Shown one piece after another: positions 34,268-44,500 of a stretch of 64,000 nt of DNA (positions are counted from its first letter, which is position 1; each line of letters starts with the position of its first letter). Under the pieces are notes generated by a model. The model had not been told where the DNA came from. It did not search any database and saw only the letters and a list, made by a program, of their open reading frames with translations. A program made the translations under genes and the position numbers. Location of the stretch: NCBI GenBank assembly GCA_964477265.1, contig CAYZDJ010000015.1:1-64000 (forward strand). Reading direction: 5' to 3'. The stretch is from CAIVPM01 sp964477265. Lineage in GTDB: Bacteria; Bacteroidota; Bacteroidia; Chitinophagales; Chitinophagaceae.

Positions 34268-35461
34268 ATGAATCCTTGTTATATAATAGATGCAGTTCGT
34301 ACACCAATTGGAAAATATGGTGGTAAGTTAAGCACTGTTCGCCCAGATGATTTATTGGCAACTGCTATAAAAGCACTCATTAATCGCAATCAAAATATTG
34401 ATGTAAATAAAATTGAAGATGTAATTGCAGGTGCTGCAAACCAGGCTGGCGAAGACAATAGAAATGTAGCACGTATGGCTGCTTTACTTGCTGGTTTGCC
34501 AGTAACTGTTGGTGGTAATACTGTAAATCGTTTATGTGCAAGTGGCTTGCAAAGTATTATGGATGCTGCTCGTTCAATTATGTGTAACGAAGGAATGTTA
34601 TATATTGCTGGTGGCACAGAAAGTATGACACGTGCACCATTTGTTACAGCAAAACCAACAGAAGCATTTAGTAGAAAAGTTGAAACTTATGATACTACTT
34701 TAGGCTGGCGTTTTATTAATAAAAATCTAAGCGATTTATATCATCCTTTTTCAATGGGCGAAACTGCTGAAAATGTTGCCAAACAATGGAACATAAGCCG
34801 TGAAACACAAGATGTTTTTGCACTAAATAGTCAGGAAAAATATAGTAAAGCAAAAGCTGCAAATAAATTTGCTGAAGAAATTATTTCAGTAGAAGTAACA
34901 GAAAATAAATCTACTTTTTTATTTAGTGAAGATGAGCATCCACGAGCGACAACATTGGAAAAATTAGCGTCATTAAAACCTGCATTTACAAAAGATGGAA
35001 CTGTAACTGCTGGCAATAGTAGTGGTATTAATGATGGTGCAAGTGCACTACTTTTAGCAAGTGAGGAAGCAGTAAAATTATTTAACCTAAAACCAATGGC
35101 AATGATTAAAAGTGTTGCTATTGCTGGCGTTGACCCAAGTATAATGGGTGTTGGCCCTATACCTGCTACACAGAAAGTACTACAACGTGCAGGACTAAAA
35201 GTTAATGACTTAGATTTAATAGAATTGAATGAAGCTTTTGCATCTCAGTCTCTTGCCTGCATAAAAGATTTGGGATTGGATGAAAATAAGATAAATGTAA
35301 ATGGTGGCAGCATTGCATTAGGCCATCCTTTAGGTGCAAGTGGCTCAAGGATTTCCACTACGCTATTACACGAAATGCAAAAGCAAAAATCTAAATATGG
35401 TTTAGCTACAATGTGTATTGGTGTAGGGCAAGGTGCTGCAATTATTTATGAGTCAATGTAG
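34268..35461 (+). CDS. Acetyl-CoA C-acyltransferase (thiolase)
   Basis: A 397-residue thiolase with the catalytic nucleophile in NRLCASGLQSI (Cys90), and the second-site His and Cys in LGHPLGASGSR (about His353) and TMCIGVGQGAA (about Cys383). Length and motifs fit beta-ketoadipyl-CoA or 3-ketoacyl-CoA thiolases. It starts a plus-strand run with an SDR and an HMG-CoA-lyase-like protein, which suggests breakdown of a branched acyl-CoA such as that from leucine, or of an aromatic compound. Confidence 0.92.
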   Translation: MNPCYIIDAVRTPIGKYGGKLSTVRPDDLLATAIKALINRNQNIDVNKIEDVIAGAANQAGEDNRNVARMAALLAGLPVTVGGNTVNRLCASGLQSIMDAARSIMCNEGMLYIAGGTESMTRAPFVTAKPTEAFSRKVETYDTTLGWRFINKNLSDLYHPFSMGETAENVAKQWNISRETQDVFALNSQEKYSKAKAANKFAEEIISVEVTENKSTFLFSEDEHPRATTLEKLASLKPAFTKDGTVTAGNSSGINDGASALLLASEEAVKLFNLKPMAMIKSVAIAGVDPSIMGVGPIPATQKVLQRAGLKVNDLDLIELNEAFASQSLACIKDLGLDENKINVNGGSIALGHPLGASGSRISTTLLHEMQKQKSKYGLATMCIGVGQGAAIIYESM

Positions 35462-35566
35462 TCAGACAAGACAATAAAGTCAGTTAGTCAGAAAAGCTTA
35501 TAAAGTTGTGTACCTATAAAATCATCAAACGGACTTTCTGACTTTTAACTTTTAAACTAAGTAAAT
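35461..35566. repeat. Spacer with AGTCAG/ACTTTTAACTTTTAA units
   Basis: The roughly 100-base gap holds CAGTTAGTCAGAAAAGC and TCTGACTTTTAACTTTTAAA, partly inverted (CAGAAAAG with CTTTCTG). No gene or clear terminator. Confidence 0.4.
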
Positions 35567-36352
35567 ATGAATTTAGATTTAACAAATAAAACAGCAATGG
35601 TTTGTGGAAGTACACAAGGCATTGGTCTTGCTGCTGCACAAGAGCTTGCATTGCTTGGTGCAAATTGTGTTTTAATGGCTCGTAATAAAGCATCTTTAGA
35701 AGAAGCAATTAAGCATTTAGATACATCACTAAATCAATATCATAAATTTTTAGTTGCTGATTTTGATAAACCAGAAACCGTTAAAGCTGCAATTGAAAAT
35801 TATGTTGCAATTAATAATGTACACATACTTATAAACAATAGTGGTGGTCCAAATTCTGGTGCAATTACAAGTGCAACAGAAGATGAATTTTTAAACACTT
35901 TCAATCGTCATCTTATCTGCAATCACATTTTAGCTAAGGCTTGTATTCCATTAATGAAAGCAGAAGGTTATGGCAGGATAATCAATATTATTTCAACATC
36001 TGTTAAAATTCCTTTACCAAATTTAGGTGTATCGAATACCATTCGTGGTGCAGTGGCAAGCTGGAGTAAAACTATGGCAAATGAATTGGGTCAATTTAAT
36101 ATTACAGTAAATAACGTTTTGCCAGGAGCCACAGCCACACAGCGTTTAAGCAATATTATTACAGCAAATTCATCAAAAAAAAATAAAACAATTGATGAAA
36201 TTGAAGAAGAAATGGTGAAGGAAATTCCAATGAAGCGATTTGCACAACCTAATGAATTAGGCAATGTTGTTGCATTTCTTGCATCACCTGCTGCAAGCTA
36301 TATTAATGGTGTTAGTATTCCTGTTGATGGTGGAAGAACAGGTGCTTTATAA
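35567..36352 (+). CDS. SDR family oxidoreductase with altered active site
   Basis: A 261-residue classical short-chain dehydrogenase fold. GSTQGIGLA is the NAD(P)-binding glycine motif, and INNSGGP is present. The expected YxxxK is replaced by Ser156-x-x-x-Arg160 (VSNTIR), with the upstream Ser of SIISTS retained at about 143. A subgroup of SDR proteins with SN-x-x-R in this place is known (the BKR-like-SDR-like group). Whether it is enzymatically active is not certain. It lies between a thiolase and an HMG-CoA-lyase-like gene. Confidence 0.88.
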   Translation: MNLDLTNKTAMVCGSTQGIGLAAAQELALLGANCVLMARNKASLEEAIKHLDTSLNQYHKFLVADFDKPETVKAAIENYVAINNVHILINNSGGPNSGAITSATEDEFLNTFNRHLICNHILAKACIPLMKAEGYGRIINIISTSVKIPLPNLGVSNTIRGAVASWSKTMANELGQFNITVNNVLPGATATQRLSNIITANSSKKNKTIDEIEEEMVKEIPMKRFAQPNELGNVVAFLASPAASYINGVSIPVDGGRTGAL

Positions 36353-36361
36353 TTTTTTACA

Positions 36362-37216
36362 ATGAATCAAATTCAATTAATAGAATGTCCTCGTGATGCG
36401 ATGCAAGGCTGGAATCATTTTATTCCAACTGAAAAGAAAATTGAGTATATAAGTTCTTTATTGCAAGTTGGTTTTGATACAATTGATTTTGGAAGTTTTG
36501 TGTCAGCAAAAGCCATTCCTCAAATGGCAGATACAGTTGAAGTTTTAAAGAATTTAAAGCTGGAAAACAATAAAACAAAACTACTTGCAATTGTTGCCAA
36601 TACTCGTGGGGCTGTTGATGCTGTTACATTTGATGAGATAAATTACCTTGGCTTCCCTTTTTCTATTTCGCCAACTTTTCAATTAAGAAATACAAATAGC
36701 ACACAACAGGAAAGCTTGCAACGCATTGATGAAATACAGGATTTATGTATTAAGCATAATAAAAAATTAGTTGTGTATTTAAGTATGGGTTTTGGAAATC
36801 CATATGGAGATGATTATAATGAAGAAGTGCTATTGCAATGGGCAGATGAAATGGTGAAAAGGAAAATAGAAATTATTTCTTTGGCAGATACTGTTGGTTT
36901 AGGCACACCGCAACAAATAAAATTTGCTTTGCAAACTTTAATTCCAAAATATACAAATACATTATTTGGTGTGCATTTGCACAGCACTGCAAACAATTGG
37001 AAAGATAAGCTGCAAGCTGCTGTTGATGCAGGTTGCAAAAGATTTGATGGTGCTTTAAAAGGAATTGGTGGTTGCCCAATGGCACAAGATGATTTGGTTG
37101 GAAATATGGATAGTGAGAAAATGATTGCTTATTTTGAAGAACATAATTTATTTAATAATTATAATAAAGAAGCATTGGTAAACAGCTTACAAATTGCAAA
37201 TCAAATTTTCAATTAA
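36362..37216 (+). CDS. Hydroxymethylglutaryl-CoA lyase family protein
   Basis: A 284-residue DRE-TIM-family lyase. LIECPRDAMQGW holds the catalytic Arg-Asp (usual form PRDGLQ), VHLHSTANNW the metal-binding HxH, and GIGGCPMAQDDLVGN the catalytic Cys loop. It should cleave HMG-CoA or a related 3-hydroxy-3-methyl-acyl-CoA. The changed GxQ to AMQ and the neighbour genes leave the exact substrate open. It starts 9 bases after the SDR stop, so co-transcription is likely. Confidence 0.88.
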   Translation: MNQIQLIECPRDAMQGWNHFIPTEKKIEYISSLLQVGFDTIDFGSFVSAKAIPQMADTVEVLKNLKLENNKTKLLAIVANTRGAVDAVTFDEINYLGFPFSISPTFQLRNTNSTQQESLQRIDEIQDLCIKHNKKLVVYLSMGFGNPYGDDYNEEVLLQWADEMVKRKIEIISLADTVGLGTPQQIKFALQTLIPKYTNTLFGVHLHSTANNWKDKLQAAVDAGCKRFDGALKGIGGCPMAQDDLVGNMDSEKMIAYFEEHNLFNNYNKEALVNSLQIANQIFN

Positions 37217-37261
37217 GAACTTTGCGTTCGTTGTAACCTTTGCTTCGTTGCGTGAAACTCA
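37217..37261. repeat. TTTGCGTTCGTTG / CTTCGTTGCGTGAAA unit
   Basis: The 45-base gap holds GAACTTTGCGTTCGTTGTAA and TTTGCTTCGTTGCGTGAAAC. Similar units lie at 463-500 and, inverted, at 54700-54775. Confidence 0.5.
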
Positions 37262-38260
37262 ATGAAATTTAGAAGCGAATTTGATATACAAAAACTTGAG
37301 CCAAGCATTAATCATAAAAATAAATTAATGCTTGTTGGTAGTTGCTTTACAGAGAATATTGGCGAAAAACTTAGAAAGCAAAAGTTTCAGGTTTTTGAAA
37401 ACCCTAATGGTATTCTGTTCAATCCTGTTAGTGTTAGTGAAGCAATAATTAATGTTGTCGAAAATAAAGTTTATACTAAGGAAGATTTATTTAATTATAA
37501 TGAAGCCTGGCATAGCTGGCAACATCATAGTAGGTTTTCAGGATTGAGTGTTAACGAGGCTTTGAGCAAAATAAACTCTACCACAAATGAAGCTCACCAG
37601 TTTTTAAAACAAGCAGATTATTTATTGATTACACTTGGCAGTGCTTGGATTTATACTTTAACTGAAAATGCCTTAAATGCTACAAAAGGGACAGTAGCAG
37701 CAAACAATCATAAAGCACCAGCAAATTGGTTTGAAAGAAAATTGTTAAGAGTTGATCAGGCAATTTTAGTTTTAGCTACAATGCTTGACAGGCTTGGTGC
37801 ATTTAATCCAAATATAAAAATCATTTTTACAATAAGCCCTGTAAGGCATTTAAGAGAAGGTGCTATAAATAACAATCGCAGCAAAGCTGTGTTAATACAA
37901 GCTGTGCACGATTTATGTGAAAGATTAAAGCAGTTGTATTATTTCCCTGCTTATGAGTTGGTGATTGATGATTTGCGTGATTATAGATTTTATGCAGAAG
38001 ATTTGGTACATCCAAATTATTATGCAACGCAATATGTTTGGGAAAAATTTATTGATGCCTGTATGAATGATGAAACAAAAAAGGTTATGGATGAAATTGC
38101 TGATATCAATACTGCATTTAATCACAAGCCATTTAATGCAACAAGCAACTCACATAAACAATTTCTGGAAACCTATTCAGGTAAAACAAATTTGTTACAA
38201 CAGCAACATCCATATTTAAACTTTAGTGAAGAAATAGCTTACTTTGGAAATTCTAATTAA
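37262..38260 (+). CDS. GSCFA domain-containing protein
   Basis: A 332-residue protein with the family-naming motif VGSCFTENIGEKL near the N terminus, where GSCF probably supplies the nucleophile of an SGNH-like esterase fold. Other blocks are ENPNGILFNPVSV, WHSWQHHSRFSG, ITLGSAWIYTL and DDLRDYRFYAEDLVHPN. The reaction is unknown. Its stop overlaps the next gene's ATG by one base (TAATG), so the two are translationally coupled. Confidence 0.9.
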   Translation: MKFRSEFDIQKLEPSINHKNKLMLVGSCFTENIGEKLRKQKFQVFENPNGILFNPVSVSEAIINVVENKVYTKEDLFNYNEAWHSWQHHSRFSGLSVNEALSKINSTTNEAHQFLKQADYLLITLGSAWIYTLTENALNATKGTVAANNHKAPANWFERKLLRVDQAILVLATMLDRLGAFNPNIKIIFTISPVRHLREGAINNNRSKAVLIQAVHDLCERLKQLYYFPAYELVIDDLRDYRFYAEDLVHPNYYATQYVWEKFIDACMNDETKKVMDEIADINTAFNHKPFNATSNSHKQFLETYSGKTNLLQQQHPYLNFSEEIAYFGNSN

Positions 38261-39570
38261 TGTACTTTAGAGAATCCCAATTAAGAAATATGACTATAGT
38301 TTTTGCTCAACATATCACACCTCGTTTAGAGTATATAGCAAAAACAATTTTTGGAACTGATACAATTCTTACTAAAGATATTCATCGTTTTCAAAACTCT
38401 TCTCTGCAAAAAATTAATTACTCATCAACAAAGTTTGATAATGAAAGTTTATGGATAAAGCCTTATGGTTTATTGGAACAAGATTCTCTTGAAAAGCAGG
38501 ACTGCTCTTGCTTTGAATGGAATGGACAAAAAGTTTTTTTCAAAGCTGAAGGCGATATTCCCTTTGACTTTTTTTCAGCAGCATTTTATTTGTTAAGTAG
38601 GTATGAGGAATATGCTGATGATTATAAAAAAGATGCTTATGGCAATTATCATCACGAAAATAGTTTGGCTTTTAAGAATGATTTTTTGCATTTGCCATTG
38701 ATAAATTTGTGGCTTAATGAATTAAATAAACAATGCCAATTCCCAATTCCCAATTCCAAATTCCAAATCATCCCAACTTACGATGTTGACATAGCTTTTG
38801 CATATAAGCATCATTCATTCATCAGAAATATTGGTGGCTTTATCAAAGATATTTTAAAGCAAAGGGGAACTTTTAAAGAACGTTTGTCTGTATTGTTAAA
38901 TTACCAAAAAGACCCTTATAATATTTTTGATTGGTTGGAAGAATTGCATCAACAAAACCAGTTAAAGCCAATTTACTTTTTTCTTGTAGCCCAACAAAGA
39001 AGCAATTTTGACAAAAATGCTGTTTATAACAGTAAAGGAATGATTGACTTGATTCATTCAATTTCTAAACAAAATACAATTGGCATTCATCCATCATTTA
39101 ATAGCAATGCAAACAATATTATTTTAAAGAACGAAATTAATTTTTTGCAGAAGGAAGCCAAGCAAACTATAATAAAATCCAGGCAACATTATTTGCAACT
39201 TAGTTTTTCTAAAACCTTTGAAAGCATTATTAATGCTGGCATTAAAGAAGATTATACTTTGGGTTATGGAACAAACAATGGATTTAGAGCAAGTTATTGC
39301 AAACCTTTTTTTTGGTATAATTTAAAAGAGGAAAAACAAACTGATTTATTGCTTCATCCGTTTTGTTATATGGATAGCAACAGTATTTTTGAACAAAAGC
39401 TTACACCAGAAACTGCACTTGAGGAAATGCTACAGTATTACAAAATTGTCAAGGAATGTAATGGTGAATTTATTTTTATTATGCACAATCATTTTCTTGC
39501 AAACCAGCAGCAATGGAAACCTTGGCAGAATATTTATGAAAATTTTGTAAACAAAATTGGCAAGCCTTAA
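38260..39570 (+). CDS. Polysaccharide deacetylase family protein, long Bacteroidota type
   Basis: A 436-residue protein. The N-terminal half (about 1-165) is a helical/beta region with FDFFSAAFYLLSRYEEY. The C-terminal half resembles a NodB fold with TYDVDIAF, IGIHPSFNS and LLLHPFCYMD. Residues about 160-170 (FPIPNSKFQI) are encoded by a heptamer repeat (38736-38769) that also occurs between genes. The start overlaps the GSCFA stop (TAATG); an internal ATG at 38290 is an alternative. The substrate is unknown. Confidence 0.8.
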   Translation: MYFRESQLRNMTIVFAQHITPRLEYIAKTIFGTDTILTKDIHRFQNSSLQKINYSSTKFDNESLWIKPYGLLEQDSLEKQDCSCFEWNGQKVFFKAEGDIPFDFFSAAFYLLSRYEEYADDYKKDAYGNYHHENSLAFKNDFLHLPLINLWLNELNKQCQFPIPNSKFQIIPTYDVDIAFAYKHHSFIRNIGGFIKDILKQRGTFKERLSVLLNYQKDPYNIFDWLEELHQQNQLKPIYFFLVAQQRSNFDKNAVYNSKGMIDLIHSISKQNTIGIHPSFNSNANNIILKNEINFLQKEAKQTIIKSRQHYLQLSFSKTFESIINAGIKEDYTLGYGTNNGFRASYCKPFFWYNLKEEKQTDLLLHPFCYMDSNSIFEQKLTPETALEEMLQYYKIVKECNGEFIFIMHNHFLANQQQWKPWQNIYENFVNKIGKP

Positions 39571-40760
39571 CTGCCATATTCTTTCATATATTCATACCCT
39601 GCATTAATAACACCTTGCTTTAAAATTGTTGCCCTGTTTAGCACATCGCTACCACCATTCAATAAATCATTCAAAACATATTTTATAAGTTGCTCACCAA
39701 AAAACCTGCTGGCATCTCGTGGCAATTCATTTGGCAAATTGCCTATAGCCATTACATCTACTGAGTTTGGCAAGTATGGTTCAGTTTTTTGAAAAGTATT
39801 TTTATCCATTCCATACACCATTTCTTCAATGCTTATATCACCAATATTGCAAGGCACACTACCATTGTAATCATCAGTTACATCAGCAATAGTTTGTATT
39901 TTAAAATCTTGCTTTGCAATATCTTCCAGTTCAAATAACCTTGGAATATTTTTATCCCAATAAACACCATTCAATAAAATATCTGTGCAATGTAAATAGT
40001 TTTTAAACAAGCATTCAAACTCATCAGGATGATGATGAAACCTATCTCTGCTATACGTTTTATCAATTTTATGTCTGTACAATCCGGCACCTTTTAATTG
40101 CACAAAAACAGGATATGAAAATTTTTTATGTAAATATTCTTCAGGCTCAACTTCCTGCACATCCATCAAATTCATTACTTCAATAATGCCGTGAGCCACA
40201 CGCCCACTGCCGGTTACAGCAATTTTTACTGGTGGAAGTTTAAGCCCAAAATAAGTATGTATAAGCTGGCGATAATCTTTGATTTTATATACTCTTTCTA
40301 AGTTAAATGCATTAGTCCTCTTGCCATAACACAGCATTCCATTATGTGCACCCACAACACCAGCAAAAAAACCAAATCCAATTATTCTTTGTCCATCTTC
40401 GTGTTCCAGGCATTCATAATCAATCAATGTATTTTTATTTTCAATCATTGTTTTAAACATTGCACGATTGTATGGCTGCAATTTTTTTGTATGACTAAAA
40501 AATAAATATGTTTTGCCTGGTATCAATTGCTCTTTTGGTACTTCTTTAATGCCAAATAAAACATCACAATCTTCTAAACTTTCAACAATGTCAACACCAG
40601 CTTGTTTATACTCAGCATCTTTATAGCAACGGGTTTCGCAACCCTGAACAACAATTTTTAAATCTGTATTTTTTTGCAGCCATCTGCATTGTGCTGGAGT
40701 AAGTGCAACACGTGTGTCTGCAGGGCTTTTGCCTTCTTTTATCAATCCAATTTTAAGCAT
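39567..40760 (-). CDS. Saccharopine dehydrogenase/alanine dehydrogenase-like oxidoreductase
   Basis: A 397-residue protein of the AlaDH/PNT N-terminal fold. IGLIKEGKSPADTRVALTP at the start, SHTKKLQPYN, LIDYECLEHEDGQRI and GFGFFAGVVGAHNG match yeast Lys1-type saccharopine dehydrogenases. VTGSGRVAHG is the NAD-binding motif. It might form or break saccharopine, but the reaction is not proven by sequence. It converges on the deacetylase gene with a four-base overlap at the stops. Confidence 0.85.
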   Translation of the reverse strand: MLKIGLIKEGKSPADTRVALTPAQCRWLQKNTDLKIVVQGCETRCYKDAEYKQAGVDIVESLEDCDVLFGIKEVPKEQLIPGKTYLFFSHTKKLQPYNRAMFKTMIENKNTLIDYECLEHEDGQRIIGFGFFAGVVGAHNGMLCYGKRTNAFNLERVYKIKDYRQLIHTYFGLKLPPVKIAVTGSGRVAHGIIEVMNLMDVQEVEPEEYLHKKFSYPVFVQLKGAGLYRHKIDKTYSRDRFHHHPDEFECLFKNYLHCTDILLNGVYWDKNIPRLFELEDIAKQDFKIQTIADVTDDYNGSVPCNIGDISIEEMVYGMDKNTFQKTEPYLPNSVDVMAIGNLPNELPRDASRFFGEQLIKYVLNDLLNGGSDVLNRATILKQGVINAGYEYMKEYGS

Positions 40761-40875
40761 AATCTACGTTAGAATTTACAAATATGGAGCAAACAATCCG
40801 TGAGTAAACAAATTATGGGAAAAGTTTATTTTCCTTAGTTAAGCCATTCAATAGCAATGAACTAATATTGCATCA

Positions 40876-41517
40876 ATGACACACATTTTATTTGTAGTAT
40901 TTGTAGGTTGGTTAGTAAGCTTTTTAGGGCAATTGCCTTTGGGTACAATGAGTATTACCACTACACAAATTGCTGTTGAGGAAAATTATAAAAATGCCTG
41001 GAAATATGCAATTGGCGTAGCTTTGATAGAAATCGTTTATTTAAGGTTAATACTAAGTGGCGTTAACTGGATTACACAAAACAAATTATTCTATGATATT
41101 TTTGGTTGGGTTGCAGTTGTTCTTTTTTTAGTGTTAGGTGTTGTCAGTTTTCTTTCAGCTATAAAGCAAAAAAGTAATGAAAAAGGACTGTTGTTAAGAA
41201 ATAACCTTGACAGATTTTGGCTTGGAATAACTATGAGTGCAGCAAATGCAGCACAAATACCATTTTGGTTCATCTGGAGTACTTATGTTATAGATTTAAA
41301 AGGAATGGAACGAACTGATTTTGATTATAATTTGTTTACCATAGGTTCAGGTATTGGCACTATTAGTGGCTTAGCATTGTATATGTATGGTGGAAAGATT
41401 TTAGTTGAAAAGATAAAAGATGGTACAAAAAAGTTAAACATTATTATGGGTATAATTTTTATTATTGCAGCCATTGCACAATCGTGCAGAATGTTTGCTG
41501 GCAATAGTTTTAAATAA
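40876..41517 (+). CDS. LysE family transporter
   Basis: A 213-residue inner-membrane protein with about six hydrophobic segments and the LysE-type N-terminal LGQLPLGTMSITTTQIAVEENYKNAW. LysE/RhtB proteins export amino acids. The neighbouring saccharopine-dehydrogenase-like gene on the opposite strand hints at lysine, but this is inference only. Confidence 0.85.
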   Translation: MTHILFVVFVGWLVSFLGQLPLGTMSITTTQIAVEENYKNAWKYAIGVALIEIVYLRLILSGVNWITQNKLFYDIFGWVAVVLFLVLGVVSFLSAIKQKSNEKGLLLRNNLDRFWLGITMSAANAAQIPFWFIWSTYVIDLKGMERTDFDYNLFTIGSGIGTISGLALYMYGGKILVEKIKDGTKKLNIIMGIIFIIAAIAQSCRMFAGNSFK

Positions 41518-41580
41518 TCTGCATTTTAATTTAAGTTAATATAAACTAATCTATGAAGTAATTTTACTTATTACTTTTTC

Positions 41581-44500
41581 TTGAATTCATTAAAAAAAAT
41601 AACTTTTCTATTTGCGTTACTTGTGTTTACTGCAACACAGGCACAGCAAAGCTTTACCTCTAATTACAGGAAAAAGAAAATTGTTGCAAATGTTGCTGTA
41701 ACGATTGATTCATTAAACATCATTCCTGGAAGTTTTAGTATAAAAAATATTGATACCAGTTTTTATAATATTGATTATTTGAAAGCAAAAATCAGTTGGG
41801 AAAAAAAGGTTGCAGTTGATAGCATAGAATTGAGTTATCGTGTGTTTGATTTTAACTTTAATAAAGTTTATCAACGTTATAACTATGATAGCATAAAAAA
41901 CAATTTTATTGCTGAAACACCTGTAAAATATAATACTTCAAGCGAAAATCAATCATCTGTAATTAATAGCCAATACAATTTTGGAAAGATAAATTATAGT
42001 GGAAGCTTTGGTAGAAATATCAGTTTTGGAAATAATCAGGATGCTGTGTTTAATAGTCAGTTGAATTTGCAAATGAGTGGCATAATTGGCGATAGTATTG
42101 AACTTGCAGCAGCTATAACAGATAATAATATTCCTATTCAACCAGATGGAACAACGCAAAGATTGAATGAGTTTGATAAAATTCTTTTACAATTTAAAAA
42201 GAAAAACTGGCAATTAAGTTTGGGCGATATTGATTTAAAGCAAAACCAAAATTACTTTCTTAATTTTTATAAAAGATTGCAAGGTGTTTCATTAAGTATA
42301 GATAAAAAGAATAAAAGCAGATTCAACTTTACTGGTGCTATTGCAAAGGGAAAATTTACACGTTATGTTTTTAATGGACAAGAGGGGAATCAAGGTCCAT
42401 ATAAATTGCAAGGTGCCAATAATGAAACATATTTTATTGTGCTTGCAGGAACAGAACGTGTTTTTATTGATGGTGAATTGATGAAACGTGGTGAGGACTT
42501 AGACTATATTATTAACTACAATACTGGCGAAGTTTTGTTTACATCAAGAAGAATGATAACGAAGGATAAGCGTATTCAGATTGAATTTGAATATGCTGAA
42601 AGAAGTTATTTGAATGGAATGTTTTATGTAAGCAATGAAACTCAAATAAGCAATAAAATTAAAGTTGCAATAGCTGCATACAGCAATGCAGATGCAAAAA
42701 ATTCGCCTATCAATCAGCAGTTAGATGTTAACCAAAAACAGTTTTTAGCAGACTTAGGAAATAATTATCAAAATGCTTTTTATCATTACGAAACGATAGA
42801 CAGTTTTTCTACGACAAAAATTTTATATACCAAAAGACCAAGTCCTGTAAGCATTACAGACAGTATATATGTTTATAGTACCAATAAAGACAGTGCAAAA
42901 TATAGTTTGTATTTTACAGAAGTTGGTGCTAACAAAGGAAATTACATTCCATATTTTAATGCAGTAAATGGCAAGGTTTATCAGTGGGTTGCACCAGTTA
43001 ATAATGTGCCTCAAGGTAATTATGAACCAGCACAATTTTTGGTTACACCTAAAAAGCAACAAATAATTATTATTGCTACAGAATACCAGATTAATAAAAG
43101 AACGTTGCTGAAAACTGATGCAGCATTTAGCAATTATGATGTCAATACATTTTCATCTTTAAATAAAAATGAGAATAAAGGTTTTGCAGGAAAATTTAGT
43201 TTGCAAAAGAGTAATAGTATTAATAAGTCGTTAAACCTAAATTCAACTTTAAGTTACGAATATGTTGAGCAAAATTTTAAAACAATTGAAAGGCTTCGTA
43301 GCGTTGAATTTACAAGAGATTGGGGATTGCCGATTATTACAAATGCAGCTACAGAGCATTTGCCAAAACTAAGTTTGGAATTAAGGGATAGGCAAAACAA
43401 TTTTCTTACTTATACATCTGAAGCATACTTGAGAAGTGATGATTATAAAGGTGCAAGGCAAAGTATTGTTCACAACCATAACATTAATAATTTTAATATA
43501 AAAAATATTGTAAGCTATGTAAGCAATACAACACCAACAACAAAAGGCTTTTTTCTAAAACCTTCTGTTGAGGTATCAAAACAATTTAAAACCCTTGCCA
43601 ACATTACACTTGGCAGCAGTTACAGTTTAGAATATAATAAACAAAATGATAAAGCAACTGATACTTTATTGCCAGCAAGCTTTGCATTTGAAACGATTAG
43701 TGGCTTTATAAAAAGCAATCAATTAAAGAGTAATAAATGGACGCTGACTTACTTTACAAGAACAGATAAATTACCTTTTCAAAATGCAATGACGCAAATT
43801 GACAGAAGCAATAATTATAGTTTTAATGCAGAACTTTTGAAGAATGCAAATCATCAGGTGAAGTTTAATATTACTTATCGTGAGTTAACAGTTCGAAATA
43901 ATAATCTCACCAACCTTAAGCCAGACAATAGTTTGCTGGGAAGAGTTGAATATAATATTAATGAATGGAATGGTTTTGTGAATGGTTTTGTTTTATATGA
44001 ATTAGGTGCAGGCCAGGAACAAAAAAGAGATTTTAGTTATTATGAAGTTCCTGCTGGTCGTGGTCAATATACCTGGAATGATTATAATAATGATGGCGTG
44101 GCACAGCTTAATGAATTTGAATTGGCACTGTTTGCAGATCAGGCGAAATACATTAGAATATTTACACCAACCAATCAGTTTATTAAAGCAAATTATACAA
44201 CATTTAATTATAGCTTAAACCTTACACCACAAAGGATAGCAGCAAGAATAAAGAGTGATAATTTCAAGACAATCATTTCAAAATTCATCTTCATTTCATC
44301 TTTACAAACAAATAGAAAAATAGTAAGTAATGGTAGTATAAAATTTAATCCTTTTGAAAAAAATGTTGATGATACTTCATTAATAAATCTTACAAATATT
44401 TTTAGCAATACTTTATCGTTTAACAGAAACAGTGTAAAATGGGGTATTGATATAAGTAATACAAATAATACAAACAAAGCATTGCTGACTTATGGTTTGG

